This document shows positions 51,420 to 63,608 of a stretch of 64,000 bases of DNA, one piece after another. Positions within the stretch are counted from its first letter, which is position 1, and each line of letters begins with the position of its first letter. The stretch spans positions 837,636 through 901,635 of the forward strand of contig JAJHZJ010000023.1 of the NCBI GenBank assembly GCA_023548195.1, written 5' to 3'. The stretch is from Bettongia penicillata ogilbyi. Lineage: Eukaryota > Chordata > Mammalia > Diprotodontia > Potoroidae. The position numbers and the translations under genes were made by a program. The notes beneath the pieces are model-generated. The model was not told the origin of the DNA. It did no database searches and worked only from the letters and a program-made list of their open reading frames with translations.

Positions 51420-51865
51420 TTTTTGGAAACTTTTTTCCCCAAATCACTGCTTGAATTTATTTATTTGCTGGTGCTGGCACAAAAGAAAAGTTAGCCAGTA
51501 TTAAAAGAATCAGAAATACAGATTCAAAAATCATAACAGCTTGATACAAATCAATGTTTACCCAAACAAAAAAGGAACATGAAATCTTTTTTGCCTGCAA
51601 ACAGAAAATTAATGTAACGGAAAGAACACTAAGAACTCTTTATGCATATTTTAGTCACCATAATATCTTATCTCTAGATTTGAAAAATTACTATGTTGTT
51701 TTCTGTAACACAGAATATAATATTTTTTGAGTACAAAATCAAATAATGGCCAATAATTCACAACAGTGTAATGGGGGAAGAACACAGTCACATCCAAGAA
51801 GTGCTGAAAATAAATACTCAAAATGCTAGGGAATAAAGATTACCAAGTCAGCACAATTTTCTTCC
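51420..51865. other. Unassigned AT-rich stretch
   Basis: About 440 bp of A/T-rich sequence between the RTE-like SINE and the L1 end. No coding frame or recognisable repeat. Confidence 0.4.
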
Positions 51866-51869
51866 CCCC

Positions 51870-52165
51870 GCTCCACATCATTATTTATGTGTTTGTTCAT
51901 TTTGAGTTTTCAGCGTTCACTTTTGCAAGATTTTGAGATCTAAATTTTTCTTCTTCTTTCCCCTTCTCCCTCCCCAAGATGACATGCAATCTGATATAGG
52001 CAAAAAATATATGATCATATTAAACATATTTCCACATTAGTCATGTTGTAAAAGAAGAATCAGAATAAAAGGGAAAAACAACGAGAAAGAAAAGAAAGAG
52101 AAATAGTATGTTCTGATCTGCATTCAGACTCCATAGTTCTTTCTCTGGATGTGGATACATAGCAT
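51870..52165 (-). mobile_element. L1 3' end, reverse orientation
   Basis: Reverse complement of the L1 3' UTR also seen at 59040-59270: 'ttcacttttgcaagattttg' and 'ccatagttctttctctggat' match the other strand there. Confidence 0.75.
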
Positions 52166-52838
52166 AATTTTCAATAAAGGGATGGCACTCTGGGTAGGGG
52201 AGACAGGTTCAGATTGCCAATTACTCAATTATATTAATGAAAATTATAAAGAAGGAAGAAAAAGTGTGAGACAGAAAAAAAAGATGTGTGTTATTTCTGG
52301 AGGCTGGAATCTGGGTTGGGTATGGAAAAGGCCTAAAAGATAGAGCTGCCTGTGTGTCCCCAATGGAGCCGGTCTCCTTCCCTCCAATTTCCCATCAGTC
52401 TGCACTACTGAATTTATTTATTCCTTTCCTGAAGGTCATGGGGAACTGGGTTTGAAATCTAGTTCACTCTTCTAGATTCTCAATCACATGGTGAGCATTT
52501 ACTGAGTCCTCCAACTTCCCCCCCCACCGGCCCACCACCACCTTGACTATGTAGTGGAGGAAACAGTAGCTCCCCTTGGACACTGGCTGGGGAGCCGGGT
52601 CAAAGAGATCCTATTAGACCAGGTGCGTTGAACAGCACACATAATGAATGGGACCTGTAGGGTCTTGGTAGTGGTGGGGAGGGATCACTAAGGTACAAGT
52701 GAGAGGGGCAGGGGAGACTCCCTGGAAATGGTCATACCCAAACTGGGTAAGTAGGGTTGATGCAAGCAGAGAGAGGGCAAGAGTTGGGAAGGATACAGAC
52801 ACAGGCCCTGCCCCATAACTGTCTTCATGTATCTAAGG

Positions 52839-52996
52839 CAGAGGCAGGGAACCTTCAGCCTCAAGGCCCTCTATGTCCTCAAGTCCGACCCTAATTTGTT
52901 CTGTAAAACAGTCCAAGTTTTAGAGAACAAATCAAGGTCGAACTTGAGGACCTGGAGAGTCACATTTGGCTTTGAGGCCACAAGTTCACCACCTTG
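52839..52996. mobile_element. Fold-back hAT-like miniature element, copy 5
   Basis: CAGAGGCAGGGAACC to GTTCACCACCTTG, 158 bp, flanked by atctaagg and atctaaag, an 8-bp duplication with one mismatch. This copy gives the clearest evidence that the family transposed as a hAT-type element. Confidence 0.82.
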
Positions 52997-53933
52997 ATCT
53001 AAAGAGCTGTGATGTGACAGAGGGATTAGCTTTGTTCTGTTTGATCTGGGAGGACAGAACCAGGAAAAACAGGTAGAAGTTACAAAGAGGTTAATGTAAG
53101 GCTCTGTGGAAGGAAAAAGGAAAAGGAAAAAAGAAAAGGGAGTCCTTTTCAGGGATACTTTCCACCTTTGGTGCCCACCTGTTCCACCCAGCTTTCATCT
53201 GTGGCTCCAAGAAACTGTAGCATGCGCAGTGGTCACACCCTGGTAAACTATTTTGGTAGATGGGCTTAACCAGGTTGAGGGGGATTGAGGGGTCTCCAAC
53301 CCATCAGTGAGTTAGGGGTTGTCAATTCCAAGCATGTGAAGACTTCCCCTGATGGAATGGGTGGATGAGAACAATTCGTTCCACTGGCCATGAAGGCGGC
53401 TGAAGCAGACAATGTGGAGAGCTTAGAACTTGGTCAGACATGGAAGACGCCAAGTTCATCCACTGCATCCTGAGCCATCACCAGCTAGCTGCCTTGACTC
53501 CATCCTGCCACTGGACTGTGGTGACTTTGGAGGAGATGGCGAGGCCAATGACTTTGTGCAACCCTGCCTCACTTAAATCCAATTTACGCACAAATCAAAA
53601 GACATCACCCCGTACCATTTTACCATTTTACCTATCTCAAAGTCCTGTGGCAACAGGCAAGTGATGAAATAGCAGGTGCGGATACACTGGCAGCTGTAGT
53701 CACAACCCTGTAGTCATTTCTCACTGGAAGCAGTGGGACTCAGCAGCCCCCTGGGTGTCTGAACAGCCTTTTAAGGATCACACTGCTCACCTCCTAGTCT
53801 GAGGAAGGGGCTAGAAAAGGTGCCCTAAAAATTTTCTGCTTACCTGAGTCTGGCCTGATTACCTTGGCAGGCAGAGATCCCAGCCTGGGGTCTAAACCCA
53901 TATACAAAAAAATGTATAAAAATATCTGCAAAG

Positions 53934-54455
53934 ATGATTCTGCTCACCATCACCACATGGAATATGTGCACACTTAGAGATAAAACAAAATCAAAATCCA
54001 GTAGACCTAAAAGATGGACAACTCTTGTTACAAGAGAACTCAGCAGATATCACATCGAAATAACGGCCCTGAGTGAAACAAGGCTGACAAATGAAGCCCA
54101 GCTTACTGAAGTTGGAGCTGGATACACATTTTTCTGGAGTGGCCTCAGTGAAATGGAGAGCCATGAATCTGGTGTAGGTTTTGCAATCAAAACCAATCTA
54201 GACAGCAAGCTTGTATGCCTGCCAAAAGGAGAGAATGACAGACTCATGATGTGATTGCCATTTGCAGGTAAACATCATGCTACCATCATCAGCGCATCTG
54301 CTCCCACCATCAGCGCATCTGCTCCCACCATGACAAACCCTGATGAGGTCAAAGAAAAATTTTATGAAGACCTGGAGACTCTTATCATCAATGTACCGAA
54401 AGAGGACAAGCTTATAATTCTGGGTGATTTTGATGCGAGAGTAGGCTCAGACTAA
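53934..54455 (+). pseudogene. RTE endonuclease domain remnant
   Basis: Two adjoining open pieces (53934-54254 and 54255-54455), separated by an in-frame stop, carry the endonuclease motifs of RTE. The stop and the later frameshifts show that it is a decayed copy. Confidence 0.8.
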
Positions 54456-55086
54456 CAGACTTGGCAGGAAGTCCTAGGAAGGGATGGAGTTGGAAACAGC
54501 AACAGCAGTGGTCACTTACTACTGAAGGCTTGTGCATTGCATGACCTTTTCATTACCAACTGTCTTCCATTTACTTAAATGCAATAAAATTTTGCAGATG
54601 TACCCTCGCAGCAAACACTGGCATTTAATAGACTATGTGATTGCAAGGAGAAGAGACAGACAAGACGTGAGAGTGACAAAGACAATGTATGACACAGAGT
54701 GCTGGACTGATCATAGACTTACCTTCAACAAAAACAGGGGCCTCAAGTCAAAATAACTATCAGGAGAATTAATGTCCACAGATTAGAACTCTTCTCTGAG
54801 AGGGAACAGTTTGCTACTAACTTGAAGGGAAAGTTGAGCCAACACACAGTTGGCAACAGTGAAGTGGGCAACTTTCAGAGATTTGATGTACAGCACTGCA
54901 TTTGCTCACCTGGGTCAGAACACTCACAAACACCAAGACTGGTTTGATGAAAATGATGGGGAAATTCAGAAACTGGTAAATGAAAAACGAGAACTCCACA
55001 GAGTTTACTAGCAGGATAATTCATTCATCTCTAAGAAGACAGCATTTAATTCCATCAAAAGTAAAGTACAAGCAAAGCTTAGAGAG

Positions 55087-56218
55087 ATGCAGGATTCCTG
55101 GCTCAGTAAGAAGACAGATGAAATCCAGTTTTATGCTGACCATCCAAAGTGCTTTTATGATGCCCTGAAAGCTATTTATGGGCCAAACACCTATGATGCA
55201 TCACAACTACTCAGTTCTGATGGAGCCACATTGATTAGTGATAAGGATATGGTCCTGAAGAGATGGGCTGAACACTTCCAGAGTGCTCTCAACAGACCTT
55301 CATCAATCAATGCTGAAGGCATTGATTGTTTACCTCAGGTGGAAGTCAGTCCCTCCTTAGCTGAACTTCCAACTGAAGAAGAGGATTTGAGGGCCATAAG
55401 CTTCTCTCCTGTGGCGAAGTTCCTGGTGCTGAATCTATTCCAGCAGAGATTTACAAGGTAGGGGGACCATTGCTCATACAAAAGCTGACTGAAACTCTCC
55501 AGGTTAAGTGGGAAGAGGAGGTTATCCCCCAGGAGTTCAAGGATGCCTCCATTGTCCATCTCTATAAAGGCAAAGGAAATAGATTGTGCTGCAACAGTCA
55601 CGGGGTGGTGGGGGAGGTCTCTCTCTTAGTCATCACTGGCAAAATTCTCACTAGAGTCCTCCTTAATAGGCTGATCCTTCACGTGGAAGATGATCATCTA
55701 CCTGAGAGCCAGTGTGGCTTCAGAAAGGGCCAAGAAATGGTTAATAGGTGTTTGCTGCCCAACAACTCTGGGAGAAATGACAGGAACAAAACAGAGGTCT
55801 ATATACAATGTTTGTAGATCTGACCAAGGCTTTTGATACTGTCAGTCATGAGGACTTATGGAAAATTATGTCAAAATTTGGTTGCCTGGAGAAGTTCGTC
55901 AGCATTGTACGCCAATTTTATGACAACATGCTGACCTGAGTTCTAGGTAATGGACAATGCTCTTGTGCCTGCCTAGTCACCAATGGAGTGAAACAGGACT
56001 GTGTGCTTGCTCCCATGCTTTTTAGCATGATGTTTTCAGCCATGTTGTTAATGAGCCAAGTTTCAATGAGGATGAACTACCATATTGATGGTAAATTCTT
56101 CAATTTGAAAAGGCTACAAGCCAAGACCCAAGTGGAGGGAGTGTTGGTGCATGATTTTCTGTTTGCAAATGGTTGTGCACTCAACACAGCCTCTGAACTG
56201 ACCTGCACCAATGTATGA
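55087..56218 (+). pseudogene. RTE reverse transcriptase domain remnant
   Basis: Fragments at 55087-55461, 55470-55817 and 55988-56218 together carry RT motifs in three frames. The active-site aspartates are missing (FANG in place of FADD). Confidence 0.8.
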
Positions 56219-57489
56219 ATCAATTCTCTGCTGCTTGTGCTAATTTTGGCCTAAGAACACCAAGAAAACATAGGTGCTCCACCAGCTAGCACCACACCAT
56301 CCGTACGGGGAACCATTGGTTACAACAAATGGGGAAGTTTTGAATGCTGGGATAAGTTCACTTACCTTGGTAGTGTACTTTCCAGGGATGTACACATTAA
56401 TAATGAGGTTGATGCACACATTGCCAGAGCTAACTCAGTATTTGGGAGGCTGAAGGAAAGTGTGAGGAAGAAGAGATATTAGACTGACTGCCAAACTGAA
56501 GGTCTACAGAGCCATTGTGCTGAAAGGAGTGCCATGCCAGGAAACTGAATCATTTTCATTTGAACTGTTTTAGGAAGATTCTGAGGATTACCTGGCAGGA
56601 TAAGGTACCAGACACTGAGGTCTTTGCTTGACCTGAACTGTCAAGTATTCAAACTATGCTTCAGAGAGCACAATTCTGATGCGCTGGCCATGTTGTTTGA
56701 ATGCAAAATGTATGTTTGCCAAAAAAGACTATTTTATGGAAAACTTGCATGGGGCAGGTGATCACATGGTGGTCAGAAGAACTGATACATGGACTCTCTC
56801 AAGGTCTCACTTAAGAACTTTGGAATTGATTGTATATGTGGGAGATACTTGCACAGGACTGCCCAACATGGCATGCCCACATCAGAAAAGGTGCTGTGCT
56901 CTATGAGCAAAGCAGAATTGAAGTAGCTCAAAAGAAACACGAGATGCACAAATGTTCACACATGCTATCAGTGACCAATCTGTGGTAGAGCATTCCAAAC
57001 TCATATTGGTCTGTGATCAGTCATAGTTGGACACATTGTACCTCGACTCTAACATAGTAATGTCATTTTTGTCCTCTTCAGGAAGGAAGGACAATCGATC
57101 TGTGGGATAAGGGATTGAGAATGGAAAAGATGGAGTTATAACTGGGATTTTCTTCTCTGCCCTGCTTCAGTCTGGGATATAGCAGGGCCAGAATGGTTTT
57201 ACTCTGTGCTTGTAGAATTGTACTAGAGCTCTTATGGGTTCGCCATGCAAGAAACTTGAAGAAAGGCCTTCTTGCTGTGGGTTCTCACTCATTCTCTCCC
57301 CCATCACCTCCCAAAAGCAGTTTCCATTCCTGCTGCTTGGGAACAAGACAAACTTGCTTGGCCAGCAGGTTGGGGTACTTCATGTCCATCCATAATAACT
57401 CAAACTCCAGTCTACACTCATCATTATCTTTGTGCCCAACCTCCCCAGAGACAGAATAAATCGTGTAGATTTAATGGAGACGAAGTCTT

Positions 57490-57735
57490 CTTGGTTTTGT
57501 TCAGTCTTGTCCCAACTCTCTGTGACCCCACTTGGTTTTTCTTCACAAAGATACTGGAGTGGTTTGCCATTTCCCTCTCTAGCTCATTTTACAGATTAGA
57601 AACTGGGGCAGAGTGAACTGACTTGCCCAGGGTCACACAACTAGTAAGTATGTGAGGGCAGATTTGAACTAACAAAACTGAGACTTTCTGACTCCAGGTC
57701 TGGAAATCTATCCAGTGTCACCTGGCTGACTGAGC
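57490..57735 (-). repeat. Marsupial SINE, reverse orientation
   Basis: 'agtcttgtcccaactctctg', 'gagtggtttgccatttccct', 'gcccagggtcacacaactag', 'tccagtgtcacctggctgac'. Confidence 0.87.
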
Positions 57736-58004
57736 AGAGGTTTAGTGGACCCCATAGGGCAGGTAAGCACAGAATCCTTGAGAACAGCAACCTATGGACA
57801 TCCCCACCCCTCCCCCACTGGCTGCCTCTCATTCTGATCTAGTAGCCATTAGACCTTTCAGAGATGCAATCTGTTAACTGCCTCTGCTTAAAACTGTCCT
57901 AATTTTCTATTTGTATCCTTAATGTTTTACATATAGCTTACTATATGCTTAGTAAATACTTTTTCATTCATTCATTCACCTGTGATCAAGGAACACCCCC
58001 ATTT

Positions 58005-58858
58005 TACCACCTCACATCAGACTGGCTAACATGACAAAAAAGGAAAATGGTAAATGTTGGAGGTGTGGGAAAATTGGAACACTAATGCATTGTTGGTGGA
58101 GTTATGAGCTGATCCAACCATTCCTGGAAGCAATTTGGAACTAAGCCCCAAGGGCTATAAAACTGTACATACCCTTTGATCCAGCAATACCACTATTAAG
58201 TCTGTGTTTCAAAGAGATCACAAGAAAGGGAAAAAGACCTACATGTACAAAAATATTTATACCAGCTCTTTCTGTGGTGGCAAAGAATGGGAAATTGAGG
58301 GGATGCCCATCAACTGGGAAATGGCTGAACTAGTTGTATATATGAATGTAATGGAATACTATTGTGTTATGAGAAATGACAAACAGGAAGACTTCAGAGA
58401 GGCCTGGAAAGACTTATATGATCTGATGCTGAGTGAAAGGAGCAGAACCAGGAGAACTCTGCACCAGAAACAACCACAGTGTGTGAGGAATTTTTCTGGT
58501 AGACTTAGTACTTCATTGCAAGGCAAGGACTTAAAAAACCTCCAGTGGATTCTTGAGGCAGAAAGCCTTTCACATCCAGAGAAAGAACTATGGAATTAGA
58601 TCGCAGATAGAAGCAGACCATTATCTTTTGTATTATGTTTTGTTTTGTTTTATGGTTTCTCCCATTCATTTTAATTCTTCTATGCAACATGACTAAGGCG
58701 AAAATGTATTGAATAAGAATGTTATGTGTAGAACCTATATAAGATTGTACGCCATCTCAGGGAGGGAGTGGGGAATAAGGGGGAGGGAGGGGAAAAATCT
58801 AAGATATATGGAAGTGATTATAGAACACTGAAAACAAATAATTTAATTTAAAAAAAAA
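58005..58858 (+). mobile_element. L1 ORF2 end plus 3' UTR
   Basis: 'cctcacatcagactggctaa', 'tgcattgttggtggagttat', 'accctttgatccagcaatac' and the 3' UTR 'atgactaaggcgaaaatgta'. An open piece at 58204-58599 is L1, not a host gene. Confidence 0.87.
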
Positions 58859-59310
58859 TGATGAGCAGGTGGACTTCAGAAAAACCTAGAAAGACTTATA
58901 TGAAGCGATGCTGAGTGAAATGAGCAGAACCAGAACATTGTACACAGTAACAGCCATTGGGCGATGACTCTCATAGACTTAGTTCTTAGCAACATAATGA
59001 TCCAATTCCCCAAAGACTCATCATGGAAAATGCTATCCACGTCCAGAGAAAAAACTATGGAGTCTGAATACAGATCAAAGCAGACTATCTGCTCTGTCTT
59101 TTCCCCTCTTTCTTGTGTTTTTTCCCTTTTGTTCTGATTTTTCCTTCACAACATGACTAATGTGCAAATATGCTTAAATGACTGTACATGTATAGCCTAT
59201 GCCAGATTGTGTGGCGTCTTGGAGAGGGGAGAAAATTTGCAACTCAAAATCTTATAAAAGTGAATGTTGAAAAGTAAAAATAAATTTTAAAAAGGTTTAA
59301 AATAATAAAA
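58858..59310 (+). mobile_element. Second L1 3' UTR (different subfamily)
   Basis: Directly follows the previous L1 tail: 'gatgctgagtgaaatgagca', 'aactatggagtctgaataca', 'cttgtgttttttcccttttg', 'caactcaaaatcttataaaa'. Confidence 0.82.
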
Positions 59311-59344
59311 AAGCACCCCAAATCGAAGTGCTCAGAACACTCCC

Positions 59345-59725
59345 TCAGGAATCATCAGTGTAGTTGGCAAGGGTGGGAAACCCCTTATTCCAAATAGGTT
59401 GGGATGAAGGTATTAACTTAGGCAACTGCCATTCTTGTCTCGGGCTTTTGTGAGGAGCCTTCCCTCTCTTTGGCCCATAATAATGAGCTCTCTTTGGTCT
59501 CTTCCTGGGAGGTTGAGGAATCAGGTTCACCACTGCCCATGACCAGAGAAATCCACCTGCAGACCGCTGGTTTTGTTGGCTGTTGTGCAGATAGCCAAGA
59601 GGAAAGGGAGACATGGAGAATGGGGCCCACTGTGCCCATGGAGGTTGGTGTGGAGGAGAGGACACATGCCCTGGGCCCAGACCCTTCTCCTTTTGTGCAT
59701 CTTTCTGAAGCTCAGATCTGATCAT
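59345..59725 (-). other. Unrecognised 126-codon open frame
   Basis: A minus-strand frame from MIRSELQKDAQKEKGLG to ANYTDDS, with a basic Pro-rich stretch (PPRKRPKRAHYYGPKRGKAP). It starts near an L2-like repeat and ends next to an L1 tail. I recognise no family. No splice, promoter or poly(A) context supports expression; it may be chance or a decayed retrocopy. Confidence 0.2.
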
Positions 59726-60030
59726 ATCCCTGTCTTGTTCAGATTTCCACAGCTCCTGCTGCTACCTATGGGATAAAGTCCAAAACACTCGAGCATGGTA
59801 CTAAAGGTTCTCCACAATGATTTGGTCCCAATTCATCTTTCCAGCTTTACATTTCCCTTTCACATACCTTCTCCCAAAGGCACTCCTATCTTCCTTATTC
59901 CTGCCTTTGCTCAGTTGCTCCCCACCCCCAACTCTTTTAGTCCCTATGTGTCCCAACCTTCAAGATCCAGTTTAAAGTATTTTTTGCTTCGAAGCCTTTC
60001 CAGCAACTCACTCCTTCTCTTCCTTTGAGC
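59700..60030 (+). repeat. L2-like LINE 3' segment
   Basis: 'cagctcctgctgctacctat', 'ggttctccacaatgatttgg', 'tcaagatccagtttaaagta' are typical of L2 3' regions. Confidence 0.55.
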
Positions 60031-61430
60031 CCCTATAGACAGGCTTGGTCCAAAGCACACACTACCCTATTTTTGGAGGGAATCCCATTTTGCCAAGCCA
60101 GCCTGACAGCTCTCTGGGGAGCGGGGAAGGCTTCTCCTTTCTATTTCCCCAACAGTGCTGGGCATAGCATCATGGGAAGAGAGCTGCAAGGCATCTCCAA
60201 AGTCAGGTATTTAGCCCAACCTTCTCACTGTATTAGCCCAAAGAGAGGAAGGGACTTCCTGGATGACATTACTAGAATCTGTAGAGAATCTAGCCTAGTG
60301 TTTAATGCTGGGGTCAGGAAGACAAGGTCATAAGAGAAATCCTTGGGTCCGTCCACTAGGAGAAACAAAATAGTGCTGGGGGCAAGGGCTGGCGTGTGCA
60401 GAGAAGCATGGAGGAAGGATTTCCGTAGCTGGGCCTCAGGAAGAGGCAACTGGGTGAAGGGTGGAGGACAAGCACTGGAGAGGCCAAGGAGGCACCCCAG
60501 CTTCAGAAGGCGCAAAATGAAATCTTGCCCTGGGGGTTCAGACCTGCTAAAGGGAAACAAGCATCCTCAGGGTGGCTTGAAAGCCAATTCAGGTTCCTTT
60601 GGATCCAGCTGGCTTTTAGCAACAAGAGACTTTAATACAGATCTAGCTCTGAAATTAACTTGGTATGAGACTTTCACTTTTTAACCAACAAAATTTGCTT
60701 TTTCTAGCTGGGGAAAGATGAGATTGGACCCAATGATCGTTTTCTTCCACCTTTAATGTTCTCTGATCAAGTTGGGAAACTGAGGAACAGCAGGTGATGT
60801 GAACAAGGGGGAACCCCATTTTTGTGCCCAAATGTGGTATTGTTGGTAGGTCCCTGTCCTGGTTCCCTCTCCTCCAGAACAAAGAATGCGAAGAGGGAAC
60901 TGAGCAGGGGAAGTCTAAGTAGCAAAGCAGCCTGTTACATCATCCCCCAGACACCCTGGGACATTCTGTCCTCCACTCTTTTCCTCCTGGTTCATGTGCT
61001 CGGCTCCATGTCATACTAGGGGAACAGACCCAATGGATTATTTTAACACATTATTTCTTCAAGATATAACCTCCCTAAGGTGGCCCCTTAGATGACCTTA
61101 AAAGTCATCTTTGTCATCTCCTTTTCACAGATGGGACAACTTAGATCTAGAGTTTTGAAATCCAGAAATTTGAACCTGTCCAAAGCCAAACAGCTGGTTA
61201 GAGGTGGGACTCGAAGCTAATCTCCTCGGGTAGCAAGCTTCACTCTAAAGGAAGGTTAGAAACTCCCTCTAAGCTGGGCCCCATCACTCGAGTACCCCAA
61301 ACAAAGTACTGTACTTTCCATTTGGAGAGCAGAGGTAGAGCAAGGGAACATGTGTTTTCCACCTCTGGGCCTTTGGGGATGCTCTTTGGAGAGTTCCTGG
61401 ATTGTGGGTGGGGGAGAAGACAACCACATG
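60030..61430. other. Intergenic, downstream of HCFC1
   Basis: A reverse MIR-like copy lies at 61085-61260. The rest is low in recognisable features; no gene found. Confidence 0.5.
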
Positions 61431-63568
61431 GTTATTTCAAAAAAACGTATTTATTGTTCAAAATAGCACAAACAACATAGCACTAGGGTAATATTGAGTC
61501 ACAGGGGGAGGGGGGCTCTACAATGGAAGATAGAACAGCTGTTCTTAAAAAAAAAAGCAAGAAATTAAAGGGGGTGGGTGGTAGAAGATGAAAAAAAAAC
61601 AGATGGCAGGACCAGGCGAATGGAATCTAAGAGACTAAACAGTAAAGTCTTCCACAGTGAAATATACTATAATACAAAAGAACAGAGCCCTACAGTTTTG
61701 TAGGGTCCAACAGCAGAGGGGTGAAGAGGGTACCTCGAGTGAGTGGGGAAAAGGATAGCGGTCACTACCTCTTCAGGCTGGCCCAAGAACTGAGAGACCC
61801 TACCCAGGTCCCTCAAGGCTGGCTGCTCGTTTGGAAATTCTTTTTGTACAGTATTTTTCAAAGTGCTCATTTTGCCAACGCGGATTTTGGGCACTGGGGA
61901 GCTTGGTTCCCCACAACCATCCTGCTTACATTGAGCTTAGCTCCCGCCTCACTGGCTCTACTCTTCAGGAGAGCAGGTGGGTGAGGTTGGAGAGCAAGGC
62001 CTACAAATTCATGGAATCTGTAGGCCAGAGTTGCTGGCTTTGATAAAGAGCACCCCACCCCCCTCCAATCACCAAACTCCAACCTCTTCCAATCCAATGA
62101 TCCACTCTTCCCTTTCAATTCCCCTCTCTCTCAAAATCCCAAAGTTTTGGGGGAGGGGGAAGGAGCAGTTGTCTCTTGTGACCCCATCTTCGCCAGAAAC
62201 ACTTTCCTGTTTGGACTGGCCCTAGGTGGGCAGGGCTGGGTCTGGAGGGAGCGCAAACATAAAAGGATTGGGGGGACAGGGGAGGCAGCATGTTCCAACA
62301 TTACCTTCCCTGAAAACCAGCCTGATTTAGGGTTCGCTCATTTCCCAACCTGCCTGGTGACCAGGGGGTTTGAGCGTGTTATGTGCTATCGGCTCCTTCC
62401 TCCCAATTAACCTGACATACCCTCCTCCTTTGGGGGAACTGGACCAGCAGAAGGTTAAGGGACCAGCAACATGCAATGTGTTTGCAATCAAGAGAAATCA
62501 AAGTATCTAAAGTCTCTGTCTCTGCTGGCACTACCCAGGGGTACCATTCTCTTCTCATTCTGGCCAGTTTAGCCTCCCCAGGACATCCCTGCCAAAACTG
62601 ACACTAAACCAGAAAAAAAAAAATGAATCCATTTTGTACATTGCTAAAAGATACCCCCCCCAAAGGGAAAAAAGCCCCACGTACTATAAGATTGTAATAA
62701 AAATGAGCTTCATTTCTTCAATTTTTACTTAAAATAAAAAACAAACAAACAAAAAAAGATGAGAATTCCTCCCTTTCCCCGACCCTAACTCGTCTGGGGC
62801 TCCCTCACCCTTGTGTGGCAAAGGGGGGGGGGGGCACAATGTGATGCCAGAGTTCTAGGGAGTCCCAGGCTCGGAGGGTACAGGGGGGAGGCAAGTTTAA
62901 GGAACTTGGGTGGCTGCAAACTAAAAGGATAAAAAGACAAAAGATACCCATGAGGTTGGCACAGCCTGTGGAGGGAGGGATAGGAAGGGAGAAGAGGGGA
63001 GGAAGGCTAAGTGCCCTTTGCCGGTTTCTCATGGCTCATGTCCTCTTCCTCCTCCTCCTCCATTCCCATACCTGTCTCCTCTGCAACCCCAGGGAAATCA
63101 AGAATGAAGAAATGTTTGTTTTAAAAAGGAATTTTCAGTTTCTCTTTCAAAGGTTATGAATATGGAGCAAGCATAAAACCTACAGGGGACTGTTGCTGTG
63201 GAGAGCATCCATGGGCAGAGGGAGGCTGCCAGTGGGCCCCCCTGGGGGAAGCCCAAGGGGCTGCCTACTGTCTGAGGCTTGGGACTACATGCAAAATTCA
63301 GCACGGGGGCCAGGGTGTGAAGGCCTCTCCTTCTCAAGCTAACTTTTCTCCCTTCACAACCCAACAATCAAATGTGCTTTCTTCATAATAACTTGTCCTC
63401 CCCACCCCTTAAAAAAATAACAAAAACCCGGAGAGCAAGCAAACTGGGCAGAGGGAGGCTCTGAAGGTGCCGGGGCGGGAGAAGTTGCACAAGGCGCAGC
63501 AGGCGGTGGCATCTCTGAAGCACAGCAGGGGCCGGGGAGAGGGGCGGGCATCTGGGAGAAGGGGTTGT
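61430..63568 (-). other. HCFC1: HCFC1 3' UTR
   Basis: About 2.1 kb between the stop codon and the poly(A) signal, almost free of SINE/LINE repeats, unlike the flanking DNA. This fits a conserved long 3' UTR. Short A-rich runs and a G-run occur near 62600-62830. Confidence 0.7.
61451..61456 (-). terminator. HCFC1: HCFC1 poly(A) signal AATAAA
   Basis: AATAAA on the minus strand, 2.1 kb after the HCFC1 stop codon. It is the only canonical signal I found on this strand between the stop and 61440. Confidence 0.75.
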
Positions 63569-63608
63569 TCACTGGCCATCTGCCTTGGCTTTCTTTGGAG
63601 CAGATTTC
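63569..63608 (-). CDS. HCFC1: HCFC1 last coding exon
   Basis: Acceptor cccaag, then G, KSAPKKAKADGQ and TGA. Basic nuclear-localisation tail. Confidence 0.93.

Larger units (their letters stand above)
53190..57095 (+). mobile_element. RTE-type non-LTR retrotransposon, near full length but dead
   Basis: A 3.9-kb element with a leader at about 53190-53920, an AP-type endonuclease region ([34 protein letters not shown] near 54421-54450) and a reverse transcriptase region (LPESQCGFRKGQE near 55705, DLTKAFDTVSHEDLW near 55820, TNGVKQDCVLAPMLF near 55985), then a short 3' end. The order and motifs are those of RTE elements. Coding is broken into many frames by stops and frameshifts. The catalytic FADD box reads FANG at 56162-56173, so the enzyme could not work even in that frame. 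Confidence 0.88.

Noticed and set aside
58204..58599. 131-codon plus-strand frame
   Set aside because: It lies within the L1 3' end and repeats, with changes, at 36392 and 39700.
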